Positions 24,802-36,063 of a stretch of DNA of 64,000 nucleotides are shown piece by piece. The translations under genes were made by a program, and so were the position numbers. The notes below the pieces were generated by a model. It searched no databases and was not told the origin of the DNA. It saw nothing but the letters and a program-made list of their open reading frames with translations. The DNA comes from Nocardiopsis dassonvillei_B (lineage in GTDB: Bacteria > Actinomycetota > Actinomycetes > Streptosporangiales > Streptosporangiaceae), in the NCBI RefSeq assembly GCF_964273065.1, contig NZ_OZ186815.1, positions 3,844,001 to 3,908,000 on the forward strand, read 5' to 3'. How positions within the stretch are numbered: the stretch's first letter is position 1; every line of letters starts with the position of its first letter.

Positions 24802-26799
24802 ATGGCCGTGACGACCCCGCCCGGGGGCTCCGGCGGGCCCGGCCGGGTGTACCGGGACCGGGAGGACCGGCGCACGCGGACCCGGGAGCGAACGCGCCGC
24901 GACCCGGGGGCGCTCCTGCGGTCCCCCTGGCCGTGGGCGCTGCTGACGGTCGCCGTCCTGGTGGCGGGCCACTGGATCGCCCGCCTGGCCTGGGGAGGCG
25001 GACCCGGCTTCCCCACCGGTACCGGCGAGCGGTTCATGGCGTGGCTGGACGGCGTCTACGCCTGGATCGTCGTCAACCGCAACGACAGCCCGCTGTTCCT
25101 GTACTTCTTCAACTACGTCTCGGTGGGGCTGGGGTCGGCCGTCGTGCTGATCAACCGGTTCCTGGAGTTCCTGACCTGGCCCGGTGTGACGGTGCTCGGC
25201 ACCATCCTCGCCTGGCGGGTGGCCGGATGGCGGGTGGCGCTGCTGGTCCTGTCCACCTTCGGGGTGTTCGCCCTGACCGGGCTGTGGGACGAGTCGATGA
25301 GGACGCTGGCGCTGATCGTCACCTCGGTGTCCATCGCCCTGCTGTTCGGCATCCCGCTGGGCGTCCTGGCCGGGCGCAGCGACCGCTTCCAGCGCGCCGT
25401 CCGGCCGGTGCTGGACTTCATGCAGATCATGCCCGCGTTCGCGTACCTGCTGCCGTTCGTGCTGCTGTTCGGCATCGGCGACCCGGCGGCGGCCGTGGTC
25501 ACCGCCGTCTACGCGATCCCCCCGGCGGTGCGCATCACCGCGCTGGCCATCCGGGAGGTCCCGCAGGGCGCGATCGAGGCGACCACCTCGCTGGGTTCCA
25601 CGCCCTGGCAGATCCTCACCAAGGTGCAGCTGCCCGGCGCCCGGCGCACCATCCTGCTGGGCGTCAACCAGACCATCATGCTGGCCGTGTCCATGGTCGT
25701 CATCGCGTCGGTCATCGGTGCGGGCGGGCTGGGCGACGCCATCTACCAGGCGCTGTCCAAGGTCAACGTGGGCCAGGCGCTCCAGGCCGGACTGGCGATC
25801 GTCATGCTCGCCATCGCCATGGACCGGGTGACCGGCGCCGTCGGGCACGGTTCGCGCGGCGCCGCCGCGATTCCCGAGCGGTACAGGCTGCCTCTGCTGG
25901 GCGCCGACCTGATCGTCCTCATCACCACCGTGTCGGTGTCCCGCCTGCTGGGGGCGGGGGGCTGGCCGCGCGACGTGTCCATCGACATCAGCGGCCCGGT
26001 GAACGCCTTCGAGGCCTGGCTCCAGGCGGTGCTGGGCCCGCTCACCACGGCCCTGGGCGCCTGGACGCTGGACTGGGTGCTGGGCCCGCTGAGCACGCTG
26101 CTGGGCGGGTCGCCCTGGTGGCTGGTGGTGCTGTGCGCCACGGCGCTGGGCTGGATCTTCGCCGGCCCGCGCGCCGCCCTGGTGTCGGCGGGGTCCTTCC
26201 TGGCCGTGGGCCTGCTGGGGGTGTGGGCCAACGCCATGGACACGCTTTCCCAGGTGCTGGTGGCGTCGGTGCTCACCGTCGCGCTGGGGGTGGCCGCGGG
26301 GGTGCTCATGTCGCGCAGCGACGTGTTCGCCGCGATCCTGCGGCCGGTCCTGGACGCCATGCAGACCCTGCCGCCGTTCGTGTACCTCATCCCGGCGGTG
26401 GCGCTGTTCGGCATCGGGCGGGTTCCCGCCCTGGTGGCTGCGGTCATCTTCGCCCTGCCGCCGGTGATCCGCCTGGTCGACGACGGTATCCGGGGGGTGT
26501 CCCCGGCGGCCCTGGAGGCGGCGGTCTCGCAGGGTTCCACCAGGTGGCAGCTGCTGACCAAGGTCGAGCTGCCGCTGGCGAGGGGCTCGCTGCTGCTCGC
26601 CGTCAACCAGGGGCTCATCCTCGTGCTGTCCATGGTGGTCATGGGCGCCCTCGTGGGCGCCGGGTCGCTGGGTTTCGACGTGGTGTTCGGCCTGGCGCAG
26701 AACGAGCTGGGGCTGGGTCTGGCCTCGGGTCTGGCCATCGTGTGCCTGGGCCTGTTCCTGGACCGGGTCACCCAGGGAAGGAAGGTGCAGCGTGCGTAG
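24802..26799 (+). CDS. Glycine betaine ABC transporter permease, two fused permease domains
   Basis: 665-residue permease with two ProW-like MetI-fold domains in one chain (about residues 150-340 and 470-655). Each carries the coupling motif: 'AIEATTSLGSTPWQILTKVQLPGAR' and 'ALEAAVSQGSTRWQLLTKVELPLAR', followed by 'ILLGVNQTIMLAVSMVVIASVIGAGGLG' or the equivalent. ProW is normally a homodimer, so the fusion supplies both halves. The N-terminus is Arg-rich and cytoplasmic. It starts one base after the ATPase stop and overlaps the binding-protein gene by 8 bp. Confidence 0.92.
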   Translation: MAVTTPPGGSGGPGRVYRDREDRRTRTRERTRRDPGALLRSPWPWALLTVAVLVAGHWIARLAWGGGPGFPTGTGERFMAWLDGVYAWIVVNRNDSPLFLYFFNYVSVGLGSAVVLINRFLEFLTWPGVTVLGTILAWRVAGWRVALLVLSTFGVFALTGLWDESMRTLALIVTSVSIALLFGIPLGVLAGRSDRFQRAVRPVLDFMQIMPAFAYLLPFVLLFGIGDPAAAVVTAVYAIPPAVRITALAIREVPQGAIEATTSLGSTPWQILTKVQLPGARRTILLGVNQTIMLAVSMVVIASVIGAGGLGDAIYQALSKVNVGQALQAGLAIVMLAIAMDRVTGAVGHGSRGAAAIPERYRLPLLGADLIVLITTVSVSRLLGAGGWPRDVSIDISGPVNAFEAWLQAVLGPLTTALGAWTLDWVLGPLSTLLGGSPWWLVVLCATALGWIFAGPRAALVSAGSFLAVGLLGVWANAMDTLSQVLVASVLTVALGVAAGVLMSRSDVFAAILRPVLDAMQTLPPFVYLIPAVALFGIGRVPALVAAVIFALPPVIRLVDDGIRGVSPAALEAAVSQGSTRWQLLTKVELPLARGSLLLAVNQGLILVLSMVVMGALVGAGSLGFDVVFGLAQNELGLGLASGLAIVCLGLFLDRVTQGRKVQRA

Positions 26800-27751
26800 G
26801 GGACTCCTCGTCCGGATCCTGGCGGCCGCGGCGGCGGTGGCACTGGTCTCCTCCTGCGCGGTGCGCACCGACCAGGTCGCCCGGGACCCGGGCACGGTGC
26901 GCATGGCGCTCAACGGCTGGGTCGGCTACGAGGCCAGCGCCGAGGTGCTCGCGTACATCCTCCGCGAGGAGATGGGCTACCAGGTGCAACTGGTCCGGGT
27001 GGACGAGCAGCCGTCCTGGCAGGCCATCGACCAGGGCGTCATCGACGTCATCGTGGAGAACTGGGGCCACGAGGACCTCATGGAGCTGTACGGCCCCGGG
27101 GGCAACGGCACCGCCGTCGACGGGGGCCCCAACGGAAACGAGGGGGTGATCGGCTGGTACGTACCCGCCTACGTGGCGGAGGAGTACCCCGAGATCACCA
27201 CCCTGGAGGGGCTCCGGGAGAACACGGACATCTTCCGCACCGCGGAGACCGGGGACCGGGGCGAGTTCCTGGGCGGCGCGCCCGGGTTCGTCACCCAGGA
27301 CCAGGGGATGATCGACGCCTTCGACCTCGACCTGGAGATCGTGTTCGCCGGCTCGGAGCCCGCGCAGATCACCGAGGTGCGGCGGCGGTACGCCGCCCGG
27401 GAGCCGGTGCTCTTCTACTTCTACGACCCGCAGTGGCTCCAGGAGGAGCTGGACCTGGTCAAGATCGACCTCCCGCCCTACGAGGAGGGCTGTGACGCCG
27501 ATCCGGCCTCGGTGCCCTGCGACTATCCGGCCTACGAGCTGAACAAGATCTTCCGGGCCGGGTTCGTGGAGGAGGGAGATCCCGCGTACCGGTTCCTCGA
27601 CAACTGGACGTGGAGCAACGCCGACCAGAACGCGGTGGCCCGGATGATCGCCGACGAGGGCCTGGACCCCACCGAGGCGGCGGAGGTCTGGGTGCGGGAG
27701 AACCCGGACGTGTGGCGGCCGTGGATCCCGGAGGGGTTCGAGGGCCGGTGA
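26792..27751 (+). CDS. Glycine betaine-binding lipoprotein (OpuAC/ProX type)
   Basis: 319-residue substrate-binding lipoprotein. The signal peptide ends in the lipobox 'LVSSC' near residue 22. The OpuAC fold is marked by 'VRMALNGWVGYEASAEVLAYIL', 'DVIVENWGHEDLMELY', 'GFVTQDQGMIDAFDLDL' and 'LFYFYDPQWLQEELDLVKIDLP'. The conserved aromatic residues needed for a cation-pi cage (for example the Trp in 'NGWVGY' and in 'ENWGH') are present. The GTG start lies inside the end of the permease gene. It closes the five-gene betaine operon. Confidence 0.9.
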   Translation: MRRGLLVRILAAAAAVALVSSCAVRTDQVARDPGTVRMALNGWVGYEASAEVLAYILREEMGYQVQLVRVDEQPSWQAIDQGVIDVIVENWGHEDLMELYGPGGNGTAVDGGPNGNEGVIGWYVPAYVAEEYPEITTLEGLRENTDIFRTAETGDRGEFLGGAPGFVTQDQGMIDAFDLDLEIVFAGSEPAQITEVRRRYAAREPVLFYFYDPQWLQEELDLVKIDLPPYEEGCDADPASVPCDYPAYELNKIFRAGFVEEGDPAYRFLDNWTWSNADQNAVARMIADEGLDPTEAAEVWVRENPDVWRPWIPEGFEGR

Positions 27752-27972
27752 CCCGCGCGCCCCGGACCGGGCCCGGGGCGCGCCGCCCCGGGCCCGGCCG
27801 TGAACGCGGAGGTCACGGAAGGGACGGGGGGAGGTCGCTTTTACGACGCGTCCCGGTCTCGGTCGGCATGGATGGCGTTCTCCGTGGGAATCGAGTGATC
27901 CGTGCCCCTTGTCCCGGTGCGCACAAGACGTGAGAATCATTCATGTTCAACGGGCCGACCCCCGGGAGGACC

Positions 27973-29874
27973 ATGCGCTGGGACCGATTCGCCGTGGCCG
28001 TGGGAACGGTGCTGTTCCTGGACGCCCTGCGGGTGTTCCTGCCCTCGCTCACCACCCTCTTCGGGCGGGCGGGGGAGACCCCGGCGGAACTGATGGGCCT
28101 GTACGCCCTCGCCTGGTTCCTCGCCCCCGTCCCCTTCGTCGCCGCGGCCCGGTACCTGGGCCCCGGGCGCACCGCGCTGGCCGCGGGCGCCGTGCTCGCC
28201 GTCGGGCGCCTGGCCCTCCAGGCCGCCGACGGCGGCGCACCCCAGCTCTACCTGGCGTCCTTCCTGGTGGGCACCGGCACGGTGTGGCTGACCGCCTCCG
28301 CCATGACCACCGTCGACCACCCCCGGGCCACCGGGCACGGGGTGATGGTCGGCGTCGTCACCGGCGTCGCCGCCACCGCCGTGGTCCACACCCTCCTCAA
28401 CACCGTCGACCTCGCCTGGCGGGACGGCCCCGCGGCCTGGGCCGGGGTCGCCGTCGAGGTCGCCCTGTTCGCCTGGGCCGCGGCCGGGGCGTACCGGTAC
28501 GGGTCGGGCCACGCCGGGCCCAGGCCCGCCCCCGCCCGGGCCTGGCTCGCCCTGGGCCCGCTGCTGTTCCTCTCCGGGCTCTACACCGCCAACCCGGCCG
28601 TGGGCGAGGTCATCGGGGACACACCGGTCGCCGCCGCGCTGGTCGCCACCACCGCGGTCCTCTCCGTGATGGTCGCCGCCGACCCGCGCTGGTCCACCGG
28701 GCACCCGGCGGTCCCGTTCGCCGTCCTGGCGGCGGCGCTCGCCGTGCTGTGGGCGTCGCCCACCGAGATCGGGGGCGTTCCCGGGGTGTGGCCCTCCTGG
28801 GCCCTGGCCGCGCTGCCGATCGGCCAGCTCGCCCTGGCGGGCTGCGCGGGGTGGGCGGTCCACCGGACCGGCCGGCCCGGCCGCGCCGCCACCGGGTGGG
28901 CCGCGTCCGGCGGGCTGTTCCTGCTGGCGGTCGCGGTCTTCGGGTTCTACGCCGCCTACGACCTGTACTACGGCAACGCGGTGGTGCCGTTCCTGGCCCT
29001 GGTGCCCCTGGCGGTCGCGATGAGCGGCCGCGGCCCCGTCCCCGCCCGCGCCGGGCGGCCCTGGCTGACCGCGGGGGCGGCCGCGCTGGCCCTGGTCCTC
29101 ACGGTCGCCGTGCCGTCCTGGCACGCGACCTTCCGCGGCGGCGCGGAGGAGGTCCGCGAACCCGTGCCGGGACTGCGGGTGGCCGCCTACAACGTGCGCA
29201 TGGGGTTCGGCATGGACGGGCGCTACGCCCTGCACGAGCAGATCGGGCTGCTGGAACGGGACCGCCCCGACATCGTCGTCCTGAGCGAGGTCGACCGCGG
29301 ATGGCTGCTCAACGGCGGCCACGAGGCGCTCTCCCTCACCGCCGAGCAGCTCGGCATGCAGGCCTACTGGGCGCCCGCGGCCGACCCCCTGTGGGGCGAC
29401 GCCCTGCTGACCTCCCGCGAGGTCACCGAGGTGCGCGGGCACACCCTCACCCCCAGCGGGCCCACCGGCGCCCAGGCGCTGGAGGCCGTGGTCCGCTGGG
29501 ACGGCGGCACCGAGGTCAGCGTCATCGCCACCCACGTGCAGCCGGAGACCTACGACTTCACCGCCGAGAGCGCCCGCGCCCAGCTGCACGACCTCGCGGC
29601 CGTCGTCGAGGGGGCCCGCGCCCAGGGGCGGCCGGTCGTCCTGGCCGGGGACCTCAACATCGGACCGGAGAACCCGGCGTGGTCGATCCTCACCGACGCC
29701 GGACTGCACGACCCCTTCGAGAGGCCCTTCAACACCGTCCCCAGCCTGGCGGGGCCGCCCCAGGAGATCGACCACATCCTCGTCACCGAGGAGTTCACCG
29801 CGGAGAACCCGGAGAACCCGGACGTGCCGCACTCCGACCACCGGATGATCTCGGTCGACCTCGACCTGGAGTGA
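27973..29874 (+). CDS. Membrane-anchored endonuclease/exonuclease/phosphatase-family protein
   Basis: 633-residue protein. Residues about 1-400 hold roughly ten hydrophobic helices; residues about 405-633 are an EEP domain with 'RVAAYNVRMGFG' (Asn), 'PDIVVLSEVDRG' (catalytic Glu), 'VIATHVQPE', 'VVLAGDLNI' (Asp and Asn), and the final 'DHILVTEEF...HSDHRMISVDL' (Asp-His). All catalytic residues are there. The likely substrate is a phosphodiester or phospholipid head group outside the membrane. The ATG at 27973 has GGGAGG; an ATG 10 codons upstream has no ribosome site. Monocistronic. Confidence 0.85.
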   Translation: MRWDRFAVAVGTVLFLDALRVFLPSLTTLFGRAGETPAELMGLYALAWFLAPVPFVAAARYLGPGRTALAAGAVLAVGRLALQAADGGAPQLYLASFLVGTGTVWLTASAMTTVDHPRATGHGVMVGVVTGVAATAVVHTLLNTVDLAWRDGPAAWAGVAVEVALFAWAAAGAYRYGSGHAGPRPAPARAWLALGPLLFLSGLYTANPAVGEVIGDTPVAAALVATTAVLSVMVAADPRWSTGHPAVPFAVLAAALAVLWASPTEIGGVPGVWPSWALAALPIGQLALAGCAGWAVHRTGRPGRAATGWAASGGLFLLAVAVFGFYAAYDLYYGNAVVPFLALVPLAVAMSGRGPVPARAGRPWLTAGAAALALVLTVAVPSWHATFRGGAEEVREPVPGLRVAAYNVRMGFGMDGRYALHEQIGLLERDRPDIVVLSEVDRGWLLNGGHEALSLTAEQLGMQAYWAPAADPLWGDALLTSREVTEVRGHTLTPSGPTGAQALEAVVRWDGGTEVSVIATHVQPETYDFTAESARAQLHDLAAVVEGARAQGRPVVLAGDLNIGPENPAWSILTDAGLHDPFERPFNTVPSLAGPPQEIDHILVTEEFTAENPENPDVPHSDHRMISVDLDLE

Positions 29875-30129
29875 TCAGCGGCCGGGCCGCTCGTACCGCA
29901 GCCGCCGGGCCACCCAGTACACGTTCACGCAGGACGCCGCGAACGCCGCGCCGAGCACCACCACCAGCCACACCGGGGCGTCCATCACGAACGCCGCCGC
30001 CGTGCCCGCCGCCAGCACCAGGCAGCCGAACACCGCCAGCACCAGGCGGAAGCCCAGCGCGCTCGCCGGGCGCTCGTGGCTGCCCAGCGGCCCCTTCAGC
30101 CGTCCCCGCCGCAACTTCTCCCGACCCAT
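29875..30129 (-). CDS. DUF6343-like small membrane protein
   Basis: 84-residue protein with a basic N-terminus ('MGREKLRRGRLKGPLGSHERPASALGFRLVLA') and two helices at about 27-46 and 51-70, then 'VYWVARRLRYERPGR'. This pattern (ASALGxRLxLA, then two helices) matches DUF6343 proteins of actinomycetes; function unknown. GGAGGTGG precedes the ATG strongly. It ends directly against the convergent EEP gene. Confidence 0.75.
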   Translation of the reverse strand: MGREKLRRGRLKGPLGSHERPASALGFRLVLAVFGCLVLAAGTAAAFVMDAPVWLVVVLGAAFAASCVNVYWVARRLRYERPGR

Positions 30130-30193
30130 GGCGACCACCTCCGGTCCTACCACTACCTCCACCCGCGCCGGACTAACGGGCGCCCCCCGTCCG

Positions 30194-30315
30194 ACGCCGC
30201 GGGGGCGGGGCGCCGCGACGGCGCCCCGCCCCCGCGGACGGTCCGGTCCTACAGGTCGCCGAGCAGGGCGGGCAGGGCGGACTCGTAGGCCTCGCGCAGC
30301 TCCGCCAGCGGCACC
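30194..30315. repeat. Direct repeat, copy 1: duplicate of the purL 3' end and terminator
   Basis: These 122 bp are identical to 31497-31618, and similarity continues with two mismatches to 30326. They contain a duplicate of the 18-bp purL terminator stem and, on the minus strand, the last 20 or so codons of purL including the stop ('PLAELREAYESALPALLGDL'). No purL precedes this copy. With copy 2 it brackets a 1.18-kb toxin-antitoxin island. Confidence 0.95.
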
Positions 30316-30440
30316 CCCGCGGTGCCACCCAATACCGAGCCGAGATGTCCGGCGAATAGAGTGTCCGCCTGTCAACTGGGAAGAATGTCAGACAAGGAGC
30401 CGCCTTCGGCTCTACGCTGCACGGTATGGAGATGCTGCTC

Positions 30441-30743
30441 ATGGAACACCAGATCACCATCCGCGAACTGCAGCGGAACACGGCCGAGGTCATCGACCGC
30501 GCGCGCAGAGGCGAGCATTTCCTGATCACCAGGCACGGAGAGGTCGTCGGCCGCCTCGTGCCGCCGGATCCGGCCGAGGAAGCACTGGCCAAGGCCGTGG
30601 ACAACGGGCTCATCGACCTCCGTGACCTGGAGTCGCTGCCCATGGCGGAGGAGGCCGCCGGGATGCGCAGAGAGCCCTCCCCGCCCGGCACCCGTCTCGC
30701 ATCCGACGCCTTGCTGGAACTGCGTGAGGAAGAGGACCGGTGA
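30441..30743 (+). CDS. Phd/YefM-type antitoxin of a VapBC-like pair
   Basis: 100-residue antitoxin. The N-terminal Phd/YefM DNA-binding fold is clear: 'ITIRELQRNTAEVIDRARRGEHFLITRHGEVVGRLVPP'. The C-terminal half is acidic and probably disordered, the toxin-binding part. I chose the ATG at 30441, which follows GGAG at 9 nt; ATGs at 30426 and 30432 are possible. It overlaps the PIN toxin gene as GTGA. The pair lies between two copies of the purL 3' end. Confidence 0.88.
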   Translation: MEHQITIRELQRNTAEVIDRARRGEHFLITRHGEVVGRLVPPDPAEEALAKAVDNGLIDLRDLESLPMAEEAAGMRREPSPPGTRLASDALLELREEEDR

Positions 30744-31150
30744 GGTTCGTCTATCTGGACGCGTGTGCCGCACTCAAGCTCTTCAAGGAGGAGGCCGAGT
30801 CGGAGGCTCTGGAACGCTGGTTGAACGGCCAAGCCGGCGCCCGCCAGATCACCTCCTATCTGACCCGCACCGAACTTCGTCGGGCTCTGCACGCGGTCGG
30901 CGCGCGGCCCGAGACCCTGGTCAGGGCTGCCGAGTGGCTGTCCAGGGCGGCCCACCTGCACATGCCCGCCCAGGTGTTCGACACGGCGGGCGACCTGGGA
31001 CCGGGAACCCGCCTGCGGTCCCTCGACGCGTTGCACGTGGCCTGCGCCCTGGGACTCGGCGCGGCCCTGACCGGCTTCGTCACGTACGACGTGAGACTGG
31101 CGAAGGCGGCGGAGGCCGAAGGCCTCCCCGTCGTCTCCCCCTCCCCGTGA
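30740..31150 (+). CDS. PIN-domain toxin (VapC-like ribonuclease)
   Basis: 136-residue PIN-domain ribonuclease. The acidic active site is complete: Asp in 'VYLDACAALKLF', Glu in 'LTRTELRRAL', Asp in 'RLRSLDALHVACAL' and Asp in 'FVTYDVRLAKAAEAEGLPVV'. Family members cleave tRNA or rRNA and are held in check by the partner antitoxin. The GTG overlaps the antitoxin stop. The complete catalytic set means it should be active if freed. Confidence 0.9.
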   Translation: MRFVYLDACAALKLFKEEAESEALERWLNGQAGARQITSYLTRTELRRALHAVGARPETLVRAAEWLSRAAHLHMPAQVFDTAGDLGPGTRLRSLDALHVACALGLGAALTGFVTYDVRLAKAAEAEGLPVVSPSP

Positions 31151-31174
31151 TGATCGGAAAGAGGAGGCGGGCGG

Positions 31175-31492
31175 ATGAGCGGCTACCGCAGATGGCGTGA
31201 CAGCGGCCACCCGGAGCGGGCGGTGGAGAGCGCCGGGGGCCCGAGGAGTTCGAGGCAGAGGTGGAGCGGCCGCGGGAGCAGGCGCGGGCCCGGCGGCTCG
31301 CCGAGACGCGCGGACGAGGCGGGCCCGCACAGACCCGGGTCGCCGAGGCGACGGGGGTGCCCGTCGCGCGGGTGCCGCAGATCGAGGGCTGCGACCTCTC
31401 CACCCGGGATGTCCTCGACCGGAACCCGGCCCGCTGGGAGGCACGCTGGTCGTCATCGCGGACTTCGGCGACGAGCAGACGAGGGTCGGCTG
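31175..31492 (+). pseudogene. Decayed XRE-family (HigA-like) antitoxin
   Basis: The start reads 'MSGYRRWRDSGHPE' in one frame, the body continues in a second frame as 'EEFEAEVERPREQARARR' then 'QTRVAEATGVPVARVPQIEGCDLST' (a helix-turn-helix with substitutions such as Pro in the recognition helix), and the end in a third frame is 'GGTLVVIADFGDEQTRVG'. Intact homologues have these three parts in one frame, in this order. There are thus at least two frameshifts, and the stop is lost. No HigB toxin is nearby. It sits directly after the PIN toxin gene within the island. Confidence 0.7.
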
Positions 31493-31499
31493 GGAAACG

Positions 31500-31540
31500 C
31501 CGCGGGGGCGGGGCGCCGCGACGGCGCCCCGCCCCCGCGG
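31500..31540 (-). terminator. purL terminator hairpin
   Basis: An 18-bp perfect stem (31500-31517 with 31523-31540) with a 5-nt loop lies 12 bp after the purL stop. The same structure is present at 30197-30237 in the duplicated copy. Confidence 0.75.
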
Positions 31541-31551
31541 ACGGTCCGGTC

Positions 31552-33846
<2,295 letters not shown>

Positions 33847-33924
33847 GCGTGGTTCCGTTCGGGATGTGCGGGTGTGAGCCGGGCCGTGGCGTCCGCCGAC
33901 CGGCGCGGAAGGTCGTGGGCGGGG

Positions 33925-34443
33925 TCATCGGGTGAGGTCCGCGTAGCGGATCATCAGCACCGCGGGATCTCCGGAGTTCCCCGTGGAGGAGTCGGCGATC
34001 ATGACGGTGTCGTCGGTCAGCACGGTCTGCTCCGGCGGTACGTCCTCGGGCGACTCCGCGCCCGGGGGCAGCATGATCTTCCAGTCCCGGTCCAGCAGGT
34101 GGTCGTAGACCTCCTGGACGGTGGCCCGGGGGTCCTCCGTGGGCTCGTCGTCCTCGGTGAGTACGGTGACGAGCCGGGCGCAGCCCTGCTGTTGGCAGTA
34201 CACGCCGTTCTCCGGGTCGGAGGTGTAGACCAGCCCGGACGGCGGGTCCCCCAGCGAGGAGACGTCGGGCACGTCCGGCTCCTGGGCGGGCGGCGCCCCG
34301 CCCTCCTGCCCGGACTGCGGGGCACCGGTCGACACGGCGCCGATCGAGTTGAACAGGCCGACGGCGGCCGACACCACCAGTCCCACGACGACGATGGAGG
34401 CGAGTACGTACATCGTGGTCCGGGAGCGCAGGAGCGCCATCAT
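33925..34443 (-). CDS. Single-helix membrane protein between purQ and purL, unknown
   Basis: 172-residue protein with one N-terminal helix (about 11-32) and a soluble part that is probably extracytoplasmic. A Pro/Gln-rich linker (about 40-60) precedes a small domain that contains two close Cys ('NGVYCQQQGCARLVTVL') able to form a disulfide, then 'VQEVYDHLLDRDWKIMLPPG'. I do not recognise the family. Same strand and close spacing (46 bp after purQ, 78 bp before purL) suggest co-transcription with the purine genes. Confidence 0.75.
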   Translation of the reverse strand: MMALLRSRTTMYVLASIVVVGLVVSAAVGLFNSIGAVSTGAPQSGQEGGAPPAQEPDVPDVSSLGDPPSGLVYTSDPENGVYCQQQGCARLVTVLTEDDEPTEDPRATVQEVYDHLLDRDWKIMLPPGAESPEDVPPEQTVLTDDTVMIADSSTGNSGDPAVLMIRYADLTR

Positions 34444-34489
34444 CGCGAGGATCGTCCCCTTGTCGGTGTGCGGTGGGACCGGGCCGGGC

Positions 34490-35185
34490 TCAGACGCCGG
34501 CCGGGCTCTTGGCGCCCAGGTGGGCGAGGACCGAGGTGAAGAAGCCCAGGCCCTCGGTCGAGGGGCCGGTCAGCGCCTCCACGGCGTGCTCGGGGTGCGG
34601 CATGAGGCCGACGACGTTGCCGTGCTCGTTGGTGATCCCGGCGATGCCGCGGCGCGAGCCGTTGGGGTCGCCGCCCGCGTACCGGACCACGACCCGGTTC
34701 TCCGCCTCCAGGGCGTCGAGGGTGGCCTCGTCGGCCACGTAGCTGCCCTCACCGCTCTTGAGGACGACCAGGATCTCCTGGCCCTCCGAGTAGTCCCCGG
34801 TCCAGGCGGTGGCGGTGCTCTCCACCCGCAGCCGCTGCTCGCGGTTGACGAAGCGCAGGGTGGAGTTGCGGGTGAGCGCGCCCGGCAGCAGGTGGCTCTC
34901 GCACAGGATCTGGAAGCCGTTGCAGATGCCCAGGACGGGCAGCGCCCCGGAGCGGGCGGCCGGGACGAGCTCGGACATCAGCGGGGCGAAGCGGGCGATG
35001 GCGCCGCAGCGCAGGTAGTCGCCGTAGGAGAAGCCGCCGGGCAGGACGACCGCGTCGACCCCCCTGAGGTCGGCGTCCGCGTGCCACAGCGGGACGGGTT
35101 CGGCGCCCGCCAGCGCGACGGCGCGCGCGGCGTCCTTGTCGTCGAGGGAACCGGGGAAGGTGACGACGCCCACACGGGCTGTCAT
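34490..35185 (-). CDS. purQ: Phosphoribosylformylglycinamidine synthase subunit PurQ (glutaminase)
   Basis: 231-residue class I glutamine amidotransferase that supplies ammonia to PurL. The nucleophile Cys is in 'PVLGICNGFQIL', the His-x-Glu pair in 'VVGLMPHPEHAVE', and 'VVLPGGFSYGDYLRCGAIA' is characteristic of PurQ. The ATG at 35185 has CGGAGTG upstream. Normal length. It should form a complex with PurS and PurL, both encoded nearby on the same strand. Confidence 0.96.
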   Translation of the reverse strand: MTARVGVVTFPGSLDDKDAARAVALAGAEPVPLWHADADLRGVDAVVLPGGFSYGDYLRCGAIARFAPLMSELVPAARSGALPVLGICNGFQILCESHLLPGALTRNSTLRFVNREQRLRVESTATAWTGDYSEGQEILVVLKSGEGSYVADEATLDALEAENRVVVRYAGGDPNGSRRGIAGITNEHGNVVGLMPHPEHAVEALTGPSTEGLGFFTSVLAHLGAKSPAGV

Positions 35186-35484
35186 GAGCACACTCCGAGT
35201 CGTTGGTCGGGTCCCTCCCCGCGGGTGCGGGGAGTTGTCGGCGAGGAGGATGGCGGCGTCCGTCCGACCCCGAGGGGGGCACCGCGTCCGCACTTGGCAG
35301 AGTACCCGCTCACCTGTGCGCGGGTACGACGCTCACCCCTGTTCCGGGGTCCCGGTTCGTACGATTCTCCCGGTTCCCACGGCTCCGCGGGGTCCCCGGG
35401 TGTACGACCCGACAGGAGTCGTGGTGTGCGACACAGTCTCCGCGGGGTGTGCGGGGGCGGGGCCCGCGGGCCGTCCGCGTCCCC

Positions 35485-35979
35485 TCAGACCCGGCCCAGC
35501 ATCAGGGCCTCCGGCGTGGCCGGGAGCCTCCCGGCCGCACCCTCGGCGGGGCGCCGGTCGCACGGGGCGCGGCGCTTGCGCAGGAGCACGGTGACCCGCG
35601 GCTCCCCCTCGAAGGACACCTCGTCCATGAGGCGGCGCATCAAAAGGATGCCCCTGCCCGATTCTGAATCGATCCCGGGCAGGGGCGGTGGTCGTTCCGA
35701 TGTGAAGCGCGCGGCGAGCGCTTCGGAGTCGGGTGCTCTCCCCGTATGGGAGATCCGGACCTCGCACCAGTGCGCGCCGAGGTCGGCCTCCACCCGGTAG
35801 TCGGGGGCGGGGCCGCCGTGCTCGACCGCGTTGGCGCACGCTTCGGAGGAGGCCAGCAGGAAGTCGTCGACACAGCCCCGGCACAGTCCGGCGCGGTCCA
35901 GGAAGGTCTCGAGTACGTCGCGTACGACGGCGACCGTGTACGCCCGCCGCGGTAGGGAGATCGAGAAGACGGCGTCCAT
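35485..35979 (-). CDS. RsbW-like ATP-binding (anti-sigma) protein
   Basis: 164-residue HATPase_c_2 protein. The N-box is 'ASSEACANAVEHGG' and the second ATP-lid motif 'ESGRGILLMRRLMDEVSFE'. The first Gly box, usually with D-x-G-x-G, reads 'VRISHTGRAPDS', so the adenine-contacting Asp is missing and nucleotide binding may differ. The last 30 residues are a basic, low-complexity tail. GAGAGGTG precedes the ATG. It lies between purQ and purS and no sigma or anti-anti-sigma gene adjoins it. Confidence 0.82.
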   Translation of the reverse strand: MDAVFSISLPRRAYTVAVVRDVLETFLDRAGLCRGCVDDFLLASSEACANAVEHGGPAPDYRVEADLGAHWCEVRISHTGRAPDSEALAARFTSERPPPLPGIDSESGRGILLMRRLMDEVSFEGEPRVTVLLRKRRAPCDRRPAEGAAGRLPATPEALMLGRV

Positions 35980-36063
35980 GAAATAACACCTCTCGTGCTC
36001 CGTCGTCGGTCATTGGGCCCGGCACGTCAATGAACCTTCCCGAGGGCGGCGAACGTAAAACGA

